From positions 124,001 through 188,000 of IMG/VR virus record IMGVR_UViG_3300050821_009835: DNA of 64,000 nucleotides, one strand, 5' to 3'. The stretch comes from a virus. Each line of letters opens with the position of its first letter. Position 1 is the stretch's first letter. Position numbers and translations under genes: made by a program. The notes below the pieces were generated by a model. It was not told the DNA's origin, searched no databases, and saw only the letters and a program-made list of their open reading frames with translations. Below are positions 24,052 to 32,575 of the stretch, piece after piece.

Positions 24052-24330
24052 CTAACTTTGTGTTCTTTGAAATGGAAACGAAAACGAGGGGCAGCCGCAG
24101 AGATGACCGTAAAGGTCGAGACTTATTTCTGCTCCGTCCAAATCTGTAATCTCATCATTCGAGCAGACACAGTGCGAAGTTAGGCATGAATCTTTTTCAG
24201 CTTGTGTTTGGTGATAATGCCATTTACCATACGGTTCACCAGCCCAACAACTAATTTGAGCGTCAAATTCGTCGACATCACAAACACTGCGACGCCCTTC
24301 TAATGCGACTTGGTCTTCTATCGTTGGCAT
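24052..24330 (-). CDS. Small Cys/His-rich protein
   Basis: This 92-residue acidic protein has scattered Cys and His (SCWAGEPYGKWHYHQ, CLTSHCVCS, HLCGCP) that could form a metal site. It shares one base with the stop of the recombinase gene. The function is unknown. Confidence 0.55.
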   Translation of the reverse strand: MPTIEDQVALEGRRSVCDVDEFDAQISCWAGEPYGKWHYHQTQAEKDSCLTSHCVCSNDEITDLDGAEISLDLYGHLCGCPSFSFPFQRTQS

Positions 24331-25685
24331 TATTCCTCTATTTCGAAAGCTTTACTGATGGTGAGTGATTCTTCAGCCTCGTCAAACCCTTTGGTGGATT
24401 CATCACCATCCAAATACGCACGCTCTTCTCCCGATGGTGCCTCGCTTACAAATCTAGTGGACTGATCGTTATCAATTGCTTCTCCAACCAATACACTTAG
24501 CTTGCTAAGCACTTCTGGATTCTCATCAATGACAAGATCCTGAATAGCTTCTTCTTTGGACTTATAAGTAGCAATAGCATCATCAACCGAAGTCCCTACG
24601 TACCAAAGTTTTCTAGGACTATAATCAATCAAGCCATACTGACGGGCCAATTCGCGGATGCTTAAATTTTCATCCTGACCCGGGATCTTGCCGACACCTG
24701 TAGGTCGAATCCAGATGAATCCCTGACGATAGCCTCCCCCGCCAACTTTATTCTTTAAAGTGCGGACGCGCATGCGTTGTACCACTTCAAGATCCTTAGT
24801 TTCAGGAGTAGCGGGTTCAAGGATGAAATCGTCTTTGGTGCCCGAACCGTATAAATCAACAGGTCCTGGCTTAAAACTCTTCATAACTTTGACATTTTCA
24901 ATCATGATGGCAGGAGTGAAACGGCAAATCCAGCCGCCTGGTAGAGTGTAGGGCATGTTGGCAAAGGTTGGGTATTTCTGCGCATTCTTAGCGTCATTGC
25001 CATCCTCAATACGATCCCGGATTTGATTCGTGATCATTAAAAGACAGTTAAACTCTGCTAAATGAGGAAGCATGTTATCATAGAATTTTGTCATGACGCG
25101 AGGATGAACCGCCATGTCTGCTTTAAAAGCCTTTCCAGACAAAATGTCACTCATCGCAACCTTACTCTTCATACGTGGGATAGAATCACAGACGAATAAA
25201 CGAACGCCTGCTGTCATCAAACGTATCATGTCCTGCTGACAATCTTCAACAGAGTCCGGCTGCTTGAAAAACAGCATGTTGGGCGATACGTCTACTCCCA
25301 TCTCCCGTAGATAGTTTATAGTACCAGTTCGTTCAAAATCATAAACTGAAACAGGTTCTTTGGTGAACCTCTGGAAATTACAAAGCATTTTGTAGATGCT
25401 GGTAGATTTAGCGGTTCCGTCCTTTCCATGAACCTGCGTAACACGACCACGAAATCCCATGCCGCGTAAACGTAAAACGTGGTCGTAAACAAGCATACCA
25501 TAGGGAACAAGTTCTTCCACATCATCCGACTTCAGCACCTTATAATCGTCGTCCAACTCACCACGAGCCTTTAGCAGTGCTTCGCGACGTTCAGCAGCCG
25601 TCCAATCCCGAGGATGCTTAACTTTCTCTTTCTTAACCGCAACAGTCTTCTTTGCAGCTGCTTTCTTCTCTTTCGTTTCTGCCAT
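24330..25685 (-). CDS. RecA/UvsX-like recombinase
   Basis: This 451-residue protein has a Lys/Ala-rich N-terminal tail (about 20 residues), a recombinase core with Walker A HGKDGTAKST near residue 86, VYDFERTG, a Walker B-like RLFVCDSIPR near residue 165 and LLMITNQIRDR, and an acidic C-terminal tail. This fits the RecA/UvsX family: ATP-dependent strand exchange on single-stranded DNA. The Walker A differs from the usual GPESSGKT. Neighbouring RuvC-like, exonuclease and SbcCD-like genes support the role. Confidence 0.85.
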   Translation of the reverse strand: MAETKEKKAAAKKTVAVKKEKVKHPRDWTAAERREALLKARGELDDDYKVLKSDDVEELVPYGMLVYDHVLRLRGMGFRGRVTQVHGKDGTAKSTSIYKMLCNFQRFTKEPVSVYDFERTGTINYLREMGVDVSPNMLFFKQPDSVEDCQQDMIRLMTAGVRLFVCDSIPRMKSKVAMSDILSGKAFKADMAVHPRVMTKFYDNMLPHLAEFNCLLMITNQIRDRIEDGNDAKNAQKYPTFANMPYTLPGGWICRFTPAIMIENVKVMKSFKPGPVDLYGSGTKDDFILEPATPETKDLEVVQRMRVRTLKNKVGGGGYRQGFIWIRPTGVGKIPGQDENLSIRELARQYGLIDYSPRKLWYVGTSVDDAIATYKSKEEAIQDLVIDENPEVLSKLSVLVGEAIDNDQSTRFVSEAPSGEERAYLDGDESTKGFDEAEESLTISKAFEIEE

Positions 25686-25699
25686 GGAGCGTTCCCTCT

Positions 25700-26530
25700 C
25701 TAAACTGGATAATCAAAACGACTCAGAACTTTCTTGGGTTGAGCCGCATCGCGGACACAAATCGTAAAATTCTGCTTCTGGTAACTGTAGTAATACTCGG
25801 GTCTCTGCCCGGTTGTATGAAGTAATCCTTTGGTTGTGACACGAACATTACGGCCCTTACCGCGCTCTACAGGTGCGGCATCACAAAGTGTCTGAAGATA
25901 CTTAGGCTGGACCTCTTCGGGCATTCCGAGAAGAACACTACAAGCAGCCCGTGCTACCATTGTAAGCATGACTGCATCACAGGCATCCCCATCAAGATTT
26001 GGGAAACGTGCTTTATCAAGAAAAGTGTAGGCTTGTTTGATGTTTTCCCCTTTGTTATTGCCCTTAGTGTACAAACCCATCAATGAACGGAGTGTACTAG
26101 CATTGATGGTTAGAATTTTAATCTGTTGGAAGCGATTAGCTAAATCCCCATCTGAAAAGATGTGCTCATGAAACACTGCATTTACTCGATTAAGAAAATC
26201 TTCTCCGGGAGTGGGGGCTTCCATGACAACCATAAGACCCATTGATACAAGCTGGGGGGCACAAAAAGGAAGGGAAACTCGATCTAACATTTGCTTCAAG
26301 TACATAGCCATCAATTTGGCGCGAAGCCAAACGGGGTTCTTAGTTTCCTGGGGCTTACAAGATCCAACATCCAACCATTTAGCGGTTGAGGTTCCTGATA
26401 CATCCTCGCTGGGACTAACGTGCATGAAAGCGTAACCCGTGCAAGAAAGTGACGGGTCGAGCCCCATGATGAGCCAGTGATTGACATCAGTCACCGCAGG
26501 CGGGATGTTTAGAACAGCAGGCTTAGGCAT
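25700..26530 (-). CDS. RuvC-like Holliday junction resolvase
   Basis: This 276-residue protein carries RNase H-fold acidic motifs: IMGLDPSLSCTGYA (first Asp), MVVMEAP (Glu) near residue 105 and FPNLDGDACDAVML (paired Asp) near residue 180. That order matches RuvC-family resolvases. The C-terminal 80 residues are an unrecognised extension. It likely cleaves four-way junctions produced by the adjacent recombinase. Confidence 0.82.
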   Translation of the reverse strand: MPKPAVLNIPPAVTDVNHWLIMGLDPSLSCTGYAFMHVSPSEDVSGTSTAKWLDVGSCKPQETKNPVWLRAKLMAMYLKQMLDRVSLPFCAPQLVSMGLMVVMEAPTPGEDFLNRVNAVFHEHIFSDGDLANRFQQIKILTINASTLRSLMGLYTKGNNKGENIKQAYTFLDKARFPNLDGDACDAVMLTMVARAACSVLLGMPEEVQPKYLQTLCDAAPVERGKGRNVRVTTKGLLHTTGQRPEYYYSYQKQNFTICVRDAAQPKKVLSRFDYPV

Positions 26531-26535
26531 CGCGA

Positions 26536-27003
26536 CTATTTCAATGGGTTACAGTTCGGGCTTTCGTTTCTCAGACTTTTAGTTAAGGCAGATGGGATCA
26601 AACATCCTTCTTCGCTGGATAAAGCATCGAATATTTTCAACCCGCCGCTAAGAATAGGAAATTCGCTAGATGACTTTCCAGCCAAACGCTCGATATCGCT
26701 TGGTCGCCCGTGAACCATTAATGCTCGAGTTAGCAAATTCAAAACTTTGATTATACGGATGCGCACTGCCCCGCCATCTGGTGTAAAGCTAGTCATTGCT
26801 GCGTCAATTTCGTCCCAATACTTTTTAGCAAAAGTTTTGAAATCCGCAATCGAGTAAGGTTGGCCAACCAACGGTTCCAGAGAATGAACATCGTTGTCTT
26901 CCACTCCCTCTACCTTAGAAATCTTTCGTGAGCCTTTGGCCCAACCTTGTGAGTACTGCATTTCTTTCTGGATACACTTCACTGCCTGTTCAAAGGTAAG
27001 CAT
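26536..27003 (-). CDS. Hypothetical protein, paralogue B
   Basis: This 155-residue paralogue of 23534-24043 shares the same conserved blocks (FTPDGGAVRIRIIKV, GRPSDIERLAGKSSSEFPIL, LRNESPNCNPLK) but lacks the other's first residues. It is followed 5 bases later by the RuvC-like gene. The function is unknown; two diverged copies suggest a hetero-oligomer or separate substrates. Confidence 0.65.
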   Translation of the reverse strand: MLTFEQAVKCIQKEMQYSQGWAKGSRKISKVEGVEDNDVHSLEPLVGQPYSIADFKTFAKKYWDEIDAAMTSFTPDGGAVRIRIIKVLNLLTRALMVHGRPSDIERLAGKSSSEFPILSGGLKIFDALSSEEGCLIPSALTKSLRNESPNCNPLK

Positions 27004-27029
27004 GTTTTCTCCTTAACAAAAATTGTAAA

Positions 27030-27143
27030 CTAACGGGATAAGAGCCCATTTCCTCCCAGCAAATGTACCAACCCCATTACACCTAACAAGAAAATCAAAG
27101 TTAACACTCCAATGTAGACGACGTGCCTCGGTTCGATATTCAC
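27030..27143 (-). CDS. 37-residue membrane protein
   Basis: A GTG start at 27143 overlaps the stop of the exonuclease gene (GTGA), with AAGGAG 5 bases upstream. The peptide has one transmembrane helix (IGVLTLIFLLGVMGLVHLL). It is too short for routine calling but has a good ribosome-binding site and coupling. The function is unknown. Confidence 0.6.
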   Translation of the reverse strand: MNIEPRHVVYIGVLTLIFLLGVMGLVHLLGGNGLLSR

Positions 27144-27880
27144 TTATTCTCCTTGATAATCGTAATGGGAAACCCAGCCTCAGCTACTTCTTTCTCCAGA
27201 AAGCACTCCTTTAAACTTTGTGCCCAAATCTTCTTGCCGGTTGGGTTACGTGGGTCCTCTTGCCAACGATAGCCTCGAGCCTTAGCAAGCTCTCGATCAT
27301 CATAACTAACAAGAGCTTCCACCATTACACTGGGCTGTTTTGCGAGGAAGATGACTCGTTCAAGATCGTAGTTGTCCAGAACCTTGAGCATGGTCATTAC
27401 ATCGAATACCGCTCTGTGGGGAAATGGGTTAAGAAATTGATGGTCCGCCGCCATATAAACCAGCTTGCGGCTCATTTTATGTTCTAATTCACCCAACTCA
27501 ATGTCAGTGTTAGTGTCGATCCAAGTCTTATTCAGATCCGGATCATAGCCGTATCGAGCGCACCAAGCATTGAAGAAGATTCGATCAAAGCGTGTACCAT
27601 TATGGAAACACGCATAATCGGCCATCTGGTACCAAAGGAGGAATTGCTTCAGGGCTCGTTCGTCTTCATAGCCGTACTTTTCGCACAATTCCGGTGTAAT
27701 GCCGTTAATTTTAGCTGTAATAGGGTCCCATTCACAACCAGCCCATGGCTTGACAAGATAACCCATCACTTTTATGGGTGCATGTAGTTCAGTCTCCCAA
27801 AGAACCATGCCAACTTCTGTTATAGCATTCTTTTCTGGAGAAAGGCCGTTGGCCTCGAAGTCACCACCTAAGAGCAGCAT
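27140..27880 (-). CDS. DEDD-family 3'-5' exonuclease (DnaQ/RNase T-like)
   Basis: This 246-residue protein shows Exo motifs: LGGDFEANGL with Asp-Glu, CFHNGTRFDR near residue 90, and PHRAVFDVMTM near residue 155, the HxxxxD of the DEDDh type. It removes nucleotides from DNA or RNA 3' ends. A proofreading, repair or tRNA 3'-end role is possible. It overlaps the MazG-like gene by 13 bases. Confidence 0.85.
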   Translation of the reverse strand: MLLLGGDFEANGLSPEKNAITEVGMVLWETELHAPIKVMGYLVKPWAGCEWDPITAKINGITPELCEKYGYEDERALKQFLLWYQMADYACFHNGTRFDRIFFNAWCARYGYDPDLNKTWIDTNTDIELGELEHKMSRKLVYMAADHQFLNPFPHRAVFDVMTMLKVLDNYDLERVIFLAKQPSVMVEALVSYDDRELAKARGYRWQEDPRNPTGKKIWAQSLKECFLEKEVAEAGFPITIIKENK

Positions 27881-28260
27881 ATGGGAATCTGTAACCCCAG
27901 TTCCCGCTTCAACTTAGTCTTGGCTTTATACTGTTCGAGAGGTTTAAGTCGATTCTTAGCCATCTTCTTATCGACAGCGTCCTGCGCGCTAAACCCGCGC
28001 TCCTCGGCGTATGTCCACAAGTTGAGTTGGATGTCCGCGACTTCACCTTCGTCAGCTTCAACCGGGGTCCCAGCTGCTGCGCGACGTTCAGCCTGACCAA
28101 CCGATAGGTTGACGGCAGATTGAATTTTTTCTTTGGAAAGGCCAGCGGTTAAACCAAGTTCAACCGCTTCCTCGATGATGGCAAGCGCACGGCCTTGAGG
28201 CCCGGACCATTCTGGGAATGTCTCAGAAACCCATGCGTGAACTGATTTTTGAGTTTCCAT
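27868..28260 (-). CDS. MazG-like nucleotide pyrophosphohydrolase
   Basis: This 130-residue protein has IIEEAVELGLTAG near residue 28, EADEGEVADIQLNLWTYA near residue 70 and VDKKMAKNR near residue 100, the ExxE, ExxD and basic motifs of the all-alpha NTP pyrophosphatases. Phage MazG proteins hydrolyse dNTPs or (p)ppGpp-related nucleotides. A second MazG domain is encoded at 62504-63121. Confidence 0.82.
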   Translation of the reverse strand: METQKSVHAWVSETFPEWSGPQGRALAIIEEAVELGLTAGLSKEKIQSAVNLSVGQAERRAAAGTPVEADEGEVADIQLNLWTYAEERGFSAQDAVDKKMAKNRLKPLEQYKAKTKLKRELGLQIPICCS

Positions 28261-28275
28261 TAAAGTGAGTTTCCA

Positions 28276-29169
28276 TTAAAGTGCATCGATATTTCCTAAT
28301 TCTGCCTCTTCCGAAGTCTCAGCAGATGCTCCCGACAAAGCCGCCTTCAACTCGAGTAACGTGACTTGCTTACCCAGCTTGGCTCGTAACTTCTTACCAT
28401 CTAAATACGGTTTGATGGCCTCAAGAACAGCTTCCTGCACCTTCGGGTCAGAACGCCACCGCGCCTTACCTGCCAAAGCGTAGTTGTAGCCACCACCCGT
28501 TTCAGCATTTTTCCACGCGAAAGTAAAGTCAATATCATAAACGGTCGGACTGTCCGTGGACCAAGGACGTGCGATTTCCTCGGGAGGCAAACCACTCAAA
28601 GTCTGGAATCCCTGACGAGATAGCTTGACCCACTTAATATCAAACTGAACAGGATCCTTATATCTCGTCTTCCCGTCTTCTCCTTTAACAGTCGCATACT
28701 TACCGTCCTTGGCGACGTTAGTGTAGTGAACGGCTAAACAAGCGATGGCCAACTCAGCAGGTTCCTTACAATCAGTGCAGCAAATGGCCTCTTCAGTGAT
28801 ATTGCCGTGCTTATCACGAACAGAATGACAAGCAAAGGTGCCCTTCCCCTTGATCCAATGAGAGTAGCCTTTCTTCGGCTTCACACTGACAAGAATAGGA
28901 AGACCCGTCGCGTCTCCGATAATACTAGCACGAACTTTGTCAGTCGTACCCTTTGGCGGCAGGAGTTTACGAAGGCCAGTCTCCTTCATAAGTTCTTCAT
29001 CGCCGAATTCTACATCTTCTACAACGCCTTTCACGGGTGCTGAACTCTCAACTTCTTCTCCAGCATCGGCCACTTCGGTGGCTGGTTGAGGAGCAGGTGT
29101 CTCTACGGCAGGTTTAGTCGGTACAATTCCCGCCAATTCATCTGTAACTTCTTCAACAAACTTAGCCAT
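28276..29169 (-). CDS. Putative ssDNA-binding or zinc protein
   Basis: This 297-residue protein has an acidic, Pro/Ala-rich N-terminus (residues 15-50), a central domain with FACHSVRDKHG and ICCTDCKEP Cys motifs near residues 113-135, and an acidic C-terminal tail. Such architecture and the location between HU-like and MazG genes recall phage single-strand DNA-binding proteins (T4 gp32 type), but no decisive motif is seen. Confidence 0.5.
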   Translation of the reverse strand: MAKFVEEVTDELAGIVPTKPAVETPAPQPATEVADAGEEVESSAPVKGVVEDVEFGDEELMKETGLRKLLPPKGTTDKVRASIIGDATGLPILVSVKPKKGYSHWIKGKGTFACHSVRDKHGNITEEAICCTDCKEPAELAIACLAVHYTNVAKDGKYATVKGEDGKTRYKDPVQFDIKWVKLSRQGFQTLSGLPPEEIARPWSTDSPTVYDIDFTFAWKNAETGGGYNYALAGKARWRSDPKVQEAVLEAIKPYLDGKKLRAKLGKQVTLLELKAALSGASAETSEEAELGNIDAL

Positions 29170-29524
29170 TTTGATTCTCCTTTACTTCTTCCGCTTTGCG
29201 GAGTCTTCCCAACGTTACAAATTTAATTTTACGCTTGTCTTTAGTGAGCGAAACAACGTAGTCACCTTTTTCGTCTCTGCTAAAAGGAATCTTTCGAAGG
29301 ATCCCTGGCCGATGATGAACTCTTAGTTTTGCGAAACTGTTCAATTTCAAACTGAAGTTGTCGATGCCAATGTTATCCAGCAGAACTTCTTCAATGCCGG
29401 AAATTACAGTGGCAAGAATAGCTTCAGTTTCTTTTTTGGTTAAAGATTTATCTCCAATAACCGGGGGTAGTATCTTTTGAAGATGTGTGATCAGTTGCCC
29501 GCGACCTTTGATCTTGTCAGCCAT
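29162..29524 (-). CDS. HU/IHF-like DNA-binding protein
   Basis: This 120-residue protein matches the HU/IHF plan: two N-terminal helices (SLTKKETEAILATVISGIEE), a FSLKLNSFAKLRVHHRPG strand region, and a basic beta arm (RKIPFSRDEKGDYVVS) ending in a basic tail. It probably bends or compacts phage DNA. An AGTATC motif lies just upstream. Confidence 0.75.
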   Translation of the reverse strand: MADKIKGRGQLITHLQKILPPVIGDKSLTKKETEAILATVISGIEEVLLDNIGIDNFSLKLNSFAKLRVHHRPGILRKIPFSRDEKGDYVVSLTKDKRKIKFVTLGRLRKAEEVKENQNG

Positions 29525-29531
29525 TGTTTCC

Positions 29532-30323
29532 TTAACAATAGATACTACTGTTTCTTAGTGCTTGAGCTGTTCCATGCCAAATGTTAGTGATTTTAAGAGT
29601 GCATAGAAGTGGGTTATATCTCAGAATTCGCCATTTATTCAGCTCTAAAATAGACGCTCGCAAACGATTCAACTCTAGAGAACGGCTAATGTCCTTGAGT
29701 ACTTTAAACTTACTGGGACGCACTCCAAACTTATGCGCAGCTTCCTCATCCTCGTCTTTCGCATAGACAAGTGCAATGCAATCTCGATAGAGAGTGTTTA
29801 ACCTGTACTGAGGATCCACGTTCACTGGAAGCCAATCTTTTGATGACCAAGGCTCCGGCCATGGCTTAAAGGGTTCTGGAGTAAGGCCAGTAAGCAACCA
29901 AACAGATTCCCACACGGCAGCAGTTATGTCCAAAATCGGTTCCTTGATGAGTTCGTCAGCGAAAGCAGCAATTTCTGTAGGTGTCTTTTTAATCCCTAGA
30001 ATTGACGCAGCATGACGAACTACAGCATAAAGACCCGAGCTTCCTTTAACGAGTGGGGAGATAGAAAATAAGTCAATCATTCTACGAACTTGTGGTGAAA
30101 ATTCTAGATTCCAAGAATGCTCTACTTGATAAAGAAACGATTCTTGGTTCCCCAGGACATCTTCATCCCGAACAATATCCTTGAACTGAATAGGAAGACC
30201 TAAGAATTTTGCGGCAAACTGCTCCTGAACTGGATCATAACCAATAAGAATATTGTGCTTTTTTATAGTTTTCTGATCAAGCAAGGCGGGAGTAGACGGG
30301 TAGGAGGTTTCTTTGACGCCCAT
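29532..30323 (-). CDS. Hypothetical protein
   Basis: This 263-residue, mostly helical protein contains many Trp and Pro residues in its centre (FKPWPEPWSSKDWLP). An AGTATC motif lies before its ATG, so it may start a transcription unit with the HU-like gene. No family is recognised. Confidence 0.6.
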   Translation of the reverse strand: MGVKETSYPSTPALLDQKTIKKHNILIGYDPVQEQFAAKFLGLPIQFKDIVRDEDVLGNQESFLYQVEHSWNLEFSPQVRRMIDLFSISPLVKGSSGLYAVVRHAASILGIKKTPTEIAAFADELIKEPILDITAAVWESVWLLTGLTPEPFKPWPEPWSSKDWLPVNVDPQYRLNTLYRDCIALVYAKDEDEEAAHKFGVRPSKFKVLKDISRSLELNRLRASILELNKWRILRYNPLLCTLKITNIWHGTAQALRNSSIYC

Positions 30324-30324
30324 G

Positions 30325-30957
30325 TTATGCTGATACTAAAGGGGAAGGAAGTACCTCATAATTACTGCCTTTAGTCTTCCATGTATAAAATGAACCGGCA
30401 GGGCAGCCGCAATCCCTTACTCGGTACTCTGTACCACAACCAGCACAACACTCCACCTTTTCGGGATCCAGAATATCTTTCATGAATAGATTGAAAGTCT
30501 GATAGCGAGTAACGGGCTGAATTGCTCTAAGGTGACTAAGCCGGGTATCGTACTTCCCTCCATGCTTAAACGCGCCTACATCTTGTAAATGAACAAAGAT
30601 ACTGCTGATAACATCCTTTTTATCTTCTTCTTCCGGGCCAATAACAATACATTTCTTACCCCAAGCCAACGCCGCGCCAAATTCAGCAATGCGCGTGTTA
30701 CGTTCCATGGGGATACCTGGATCAAAGAGAATCAAAGTATCTGCACTAGCAATATTGAAGAGATCACGCTCAGAAAAATTTTGACATTCAGAATGTAGAG
30801 AAGTGTAGATGAGGGTTTTGTTATCTGAAGAAGTGAACTGTTGCTTCTGATGAAGCCATTCAGCAGTAATGGTGTACCCAATAGCTGCTAATCGGTCAGC
30901 ATATCCAAGAATGCGTCCCTGCCAAGAAAACGGGCCTGCCGGGTAGATGTTCTTCAT
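30325..30957 (-). CDS. Nucleoside 2-deoxyribosyltransferase-like protein with zinc ribbon
   Basis: The protein begins KNIYPAGPFSWQ and follows a flavodoxin-like deoxyribosyltransferase pattern: ERDLFNIASADTLILFDP, then the EFGAALAWGKKCIVIGPEEE block containing the catalytic-type Glu region. The last 50 residues add a zinc ribbon (CCAGCG ... CGCP). The start at 30957 is preferred over the GTG one codon earlier. An AGTATTA motif lies 8 bases before it. A role in nucleoside salvage or modified nucleosides is likely. Confidence 0.7.
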   Translation of the reverse strand: MKNIYPAGPFSWQGRILGYADRLAAIGYTITAEWLHQKQQFTSSDNKTLIYTSLHSECQNFSERDLFNIASADTLILFDPGIPMERNTRIAEFGAALAWGKKCIVIGPEEEDKKDVISSIFVHLQDVGAFKHGGKYDTRLSHLRAIQPVTRYQTFNLFMKDILDPEKVECCAGCGTEYRVRDCGCPAGSFYTWKTKGSNYEVLPSPLVSA

Positions 30958-30979
30958 CACGATTTAATACTGTTTATTC

Positions 30980-31294
30980 CTATGCACCTTGGAAAATAGC
31001 GATGATATAAAACAACACACCAACAGCAAGAGCGGTCTTCAATACTCTGCTAGAAAATTTTCTTGCGGTGTCAAAAGCGAGCATTCCCACCAGAATCATC
31101 ACAAGCAAAACACAACACGCTGCCCAATTACTCACCAAAAGTGGTAAAGCATTCACAAAATAGATTTTAGCTTGCACCGGGTGGTAGAAACACCAAGCAG
31201 TGATGAGGAAAGGCATTGCAAGCAGCCACAGGAAAAGAATGACTGTGTCTACAAGAAAATCTCCAATCCAACTTAGAATGTCTAGAATTTTCAT
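30980..31294 (-). CDS. Membrane protein with about three TM helices
   Basis: This 104-residue protein has hydrophobic segments near residues 11-35, 50-70 and 85-102. No family motif is visible. It has a short leader and follows the 251-residue gene. Function unknown; a holin-like role is one option. Confidence 0.6.
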   Translation of the reverse strand: MKILDILSWIGDFLVDTVILFLWLLAMPFLITAWCFYHPVQAKIYFVNALPLLVSNWAACCVLLVMILVGMLAFDTARKFSSRVLKTALAVGVLFYIIAIFQGA

Positions 31295-31327
31295 GGATCC
31301 TCTACCTAGAGTCTACGTATTTAACGA

Positions 31328-32083
31328 TTATTTCGGGTAGCTCGTTGATTCTGTAGGTTTTTCATTTTGGAACCGCTTATGTGCTTCCGCCACTAGAGAA
31401 ATGTACTTTTGAGCATCCTTCAAATGCAGCATCACTCGCCTTCCCAAAGAGGTTAGAGAATACACCTCTTCTTCGTGAGTATCCATTATCCCATAGCAGA
31501 CACTAACGAGACAGAATGCTTCAACCAATTGACGTAGGAGATTGCTTTTAAAAGCTATCTGCTGTTCTGGCGAAATTGGTTTCCCGGATTTATCAGTCAG
31601 CTCTATTTTAACCGCTGCCGAAAGCGAATCGACCATGTACTCATGTTTGGGATCATTCAGCTCACAGAGAAGCACAAGATAAAGAGTTCTCAATGCAGTC
31701 TCAAATGTACCCTGAAGCTGTCGAACCTGCTCTAAGATCAACTCTCCAACGAGGAGAGCCACCCCAAACGTTGCCCCCCACTTTATGGCAAGGTCTGGTG
31801 TATTCGGCATGAGATTAAATTCTGTCATGGTTGGATACATAGCATATTTTTCAAGCAAAAGAGATTCAGCCTTCATAATTGTAAAAACCTTTTCCTTTTG
31901 CTTTTCTTCAGGTTCATCTTCAATAGCCTGTAAATTTTCATTGCTGGCGATCTTAGCGAGTTCCTCAGCAGTCTGGCGAGTACAGAGCTTCTGCCGAAGT
32001 AAGACCTTCTTGAGATCCTCAATGGTGCGGATATTGATTAGCGGGATAGAAGCTGGTTGTGGAGAAGGGCGGCGAAGATTCAT
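31328..32083 (-). CDS. Hypothetical helical protein
   Basis: This 251-residue protein has a short Pro-rich start, a long helical body and a C-terminal segment (EEEVYSLTSLGRRVMLHLKD) that resembles a small winged-helix end. No family is recognised. It lies in the early operon between the helicase block and a membrane protein. Confidence 0.6.
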   Translation of the reverse strand: MNLRRPSPQPASIPLINIRTIEDLKKVLLRQKLCTRQTAEELAKIASNENLQAIEDEPEEKQKEKVFTIMKAESLLLEKYAMYPTMTEFNLMPNTPDLAIKWGATFGVALLVGELILEQVRQLQGTFETALRTLYLVLLCELNDPKHEYMVDSLSAAVKIELTDKSGKPISPEQQIAFKSNLLRQLVEAFCLVSVCYGIMDTHEEEVYSLTSLGRRVMLHLKDAQKYISLVAEAHKRFQNEKPTESTSYPK

Positions 32084-32095
32084 GCTTTCTATTAC

Positions 32096-32386
32096 TTAGA
32101 TTTTAACTTGGAGCATGCGAGTGAGGTAAACAACAAGGGGACGAAGATTATCGAAAGTCTCTGAAGGGCGAGTGCCAACCTGAGCCACAAAGAAATCTCC
32201 GGCATAGATATCGGCTATCCAATTCCAATCATTTGTTTTCCCCATCGCACGCCAAGCAGGAACGTCTTTCAACGAGCGACGCCAGGCATAGGTGATCCCG
32301 GTATCGGTAGGAATCAGCTTCTCCAACGTAGCATTGAAGACTTTGATGTCTTTTGGTTTAGGAAAACGCAGCATTGCTATTCCCAA
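32096..32386 (-). CDS. Hypothetical protein
   Basis: This 96-residue alpha/beta protein (ITYAWRRSLKDVPAWRAMGK) has no recognised family. Its start overlaps the end of the ligase remnant by 10 bases. Start codons at residue 1 or 5 are both possible. Confidence 0.55.
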   Translation of the reverse strand: MGIAMLRFPKPKDIKVFNATLEKLIPTDTGITYAWRRSLKDVPAWRAMGKTNDWNWIADIYAGDFFVAQVGTRPSETFDNLRPLVVYLTRMLQVKI

Positions 32387-32575
32387 TACAGCCGATATTG
32401 GGTGCCGTAAATCTCATTCAATTTTTTGAAATAGGCATCCGTTTTGATTTTGCACATCCATCCATCGCCCTTGCAAACAACACCCTCCCAGACCGAGTAA
32501 TCTCCACGACGAACGGCATCAATAAACGGTTGATTATTCCTTTGAATCTGTCTATTGAATAAAACTACGCCTCAT
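32377..32575 (-). pseudogene. C-terminal remnant of an ATP-dependent polynucleotide ligase
   Basis: An open frame with no normal start codon reads NNQPFIDAVRRGDYSVWEGV, then VCKGDGWMCKIKTDAYFKKL, and ends in TAG. The EGVV...WMCKIKT pairing matches motifs IV and V of nucleotidyltransferase ligases. The N-terminal adenylation part with KxxG is absent because the helicase gene lies directly upstream. It is a truncated gene, or its first part was lost with the helicase junction. Confidence 0.6.
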
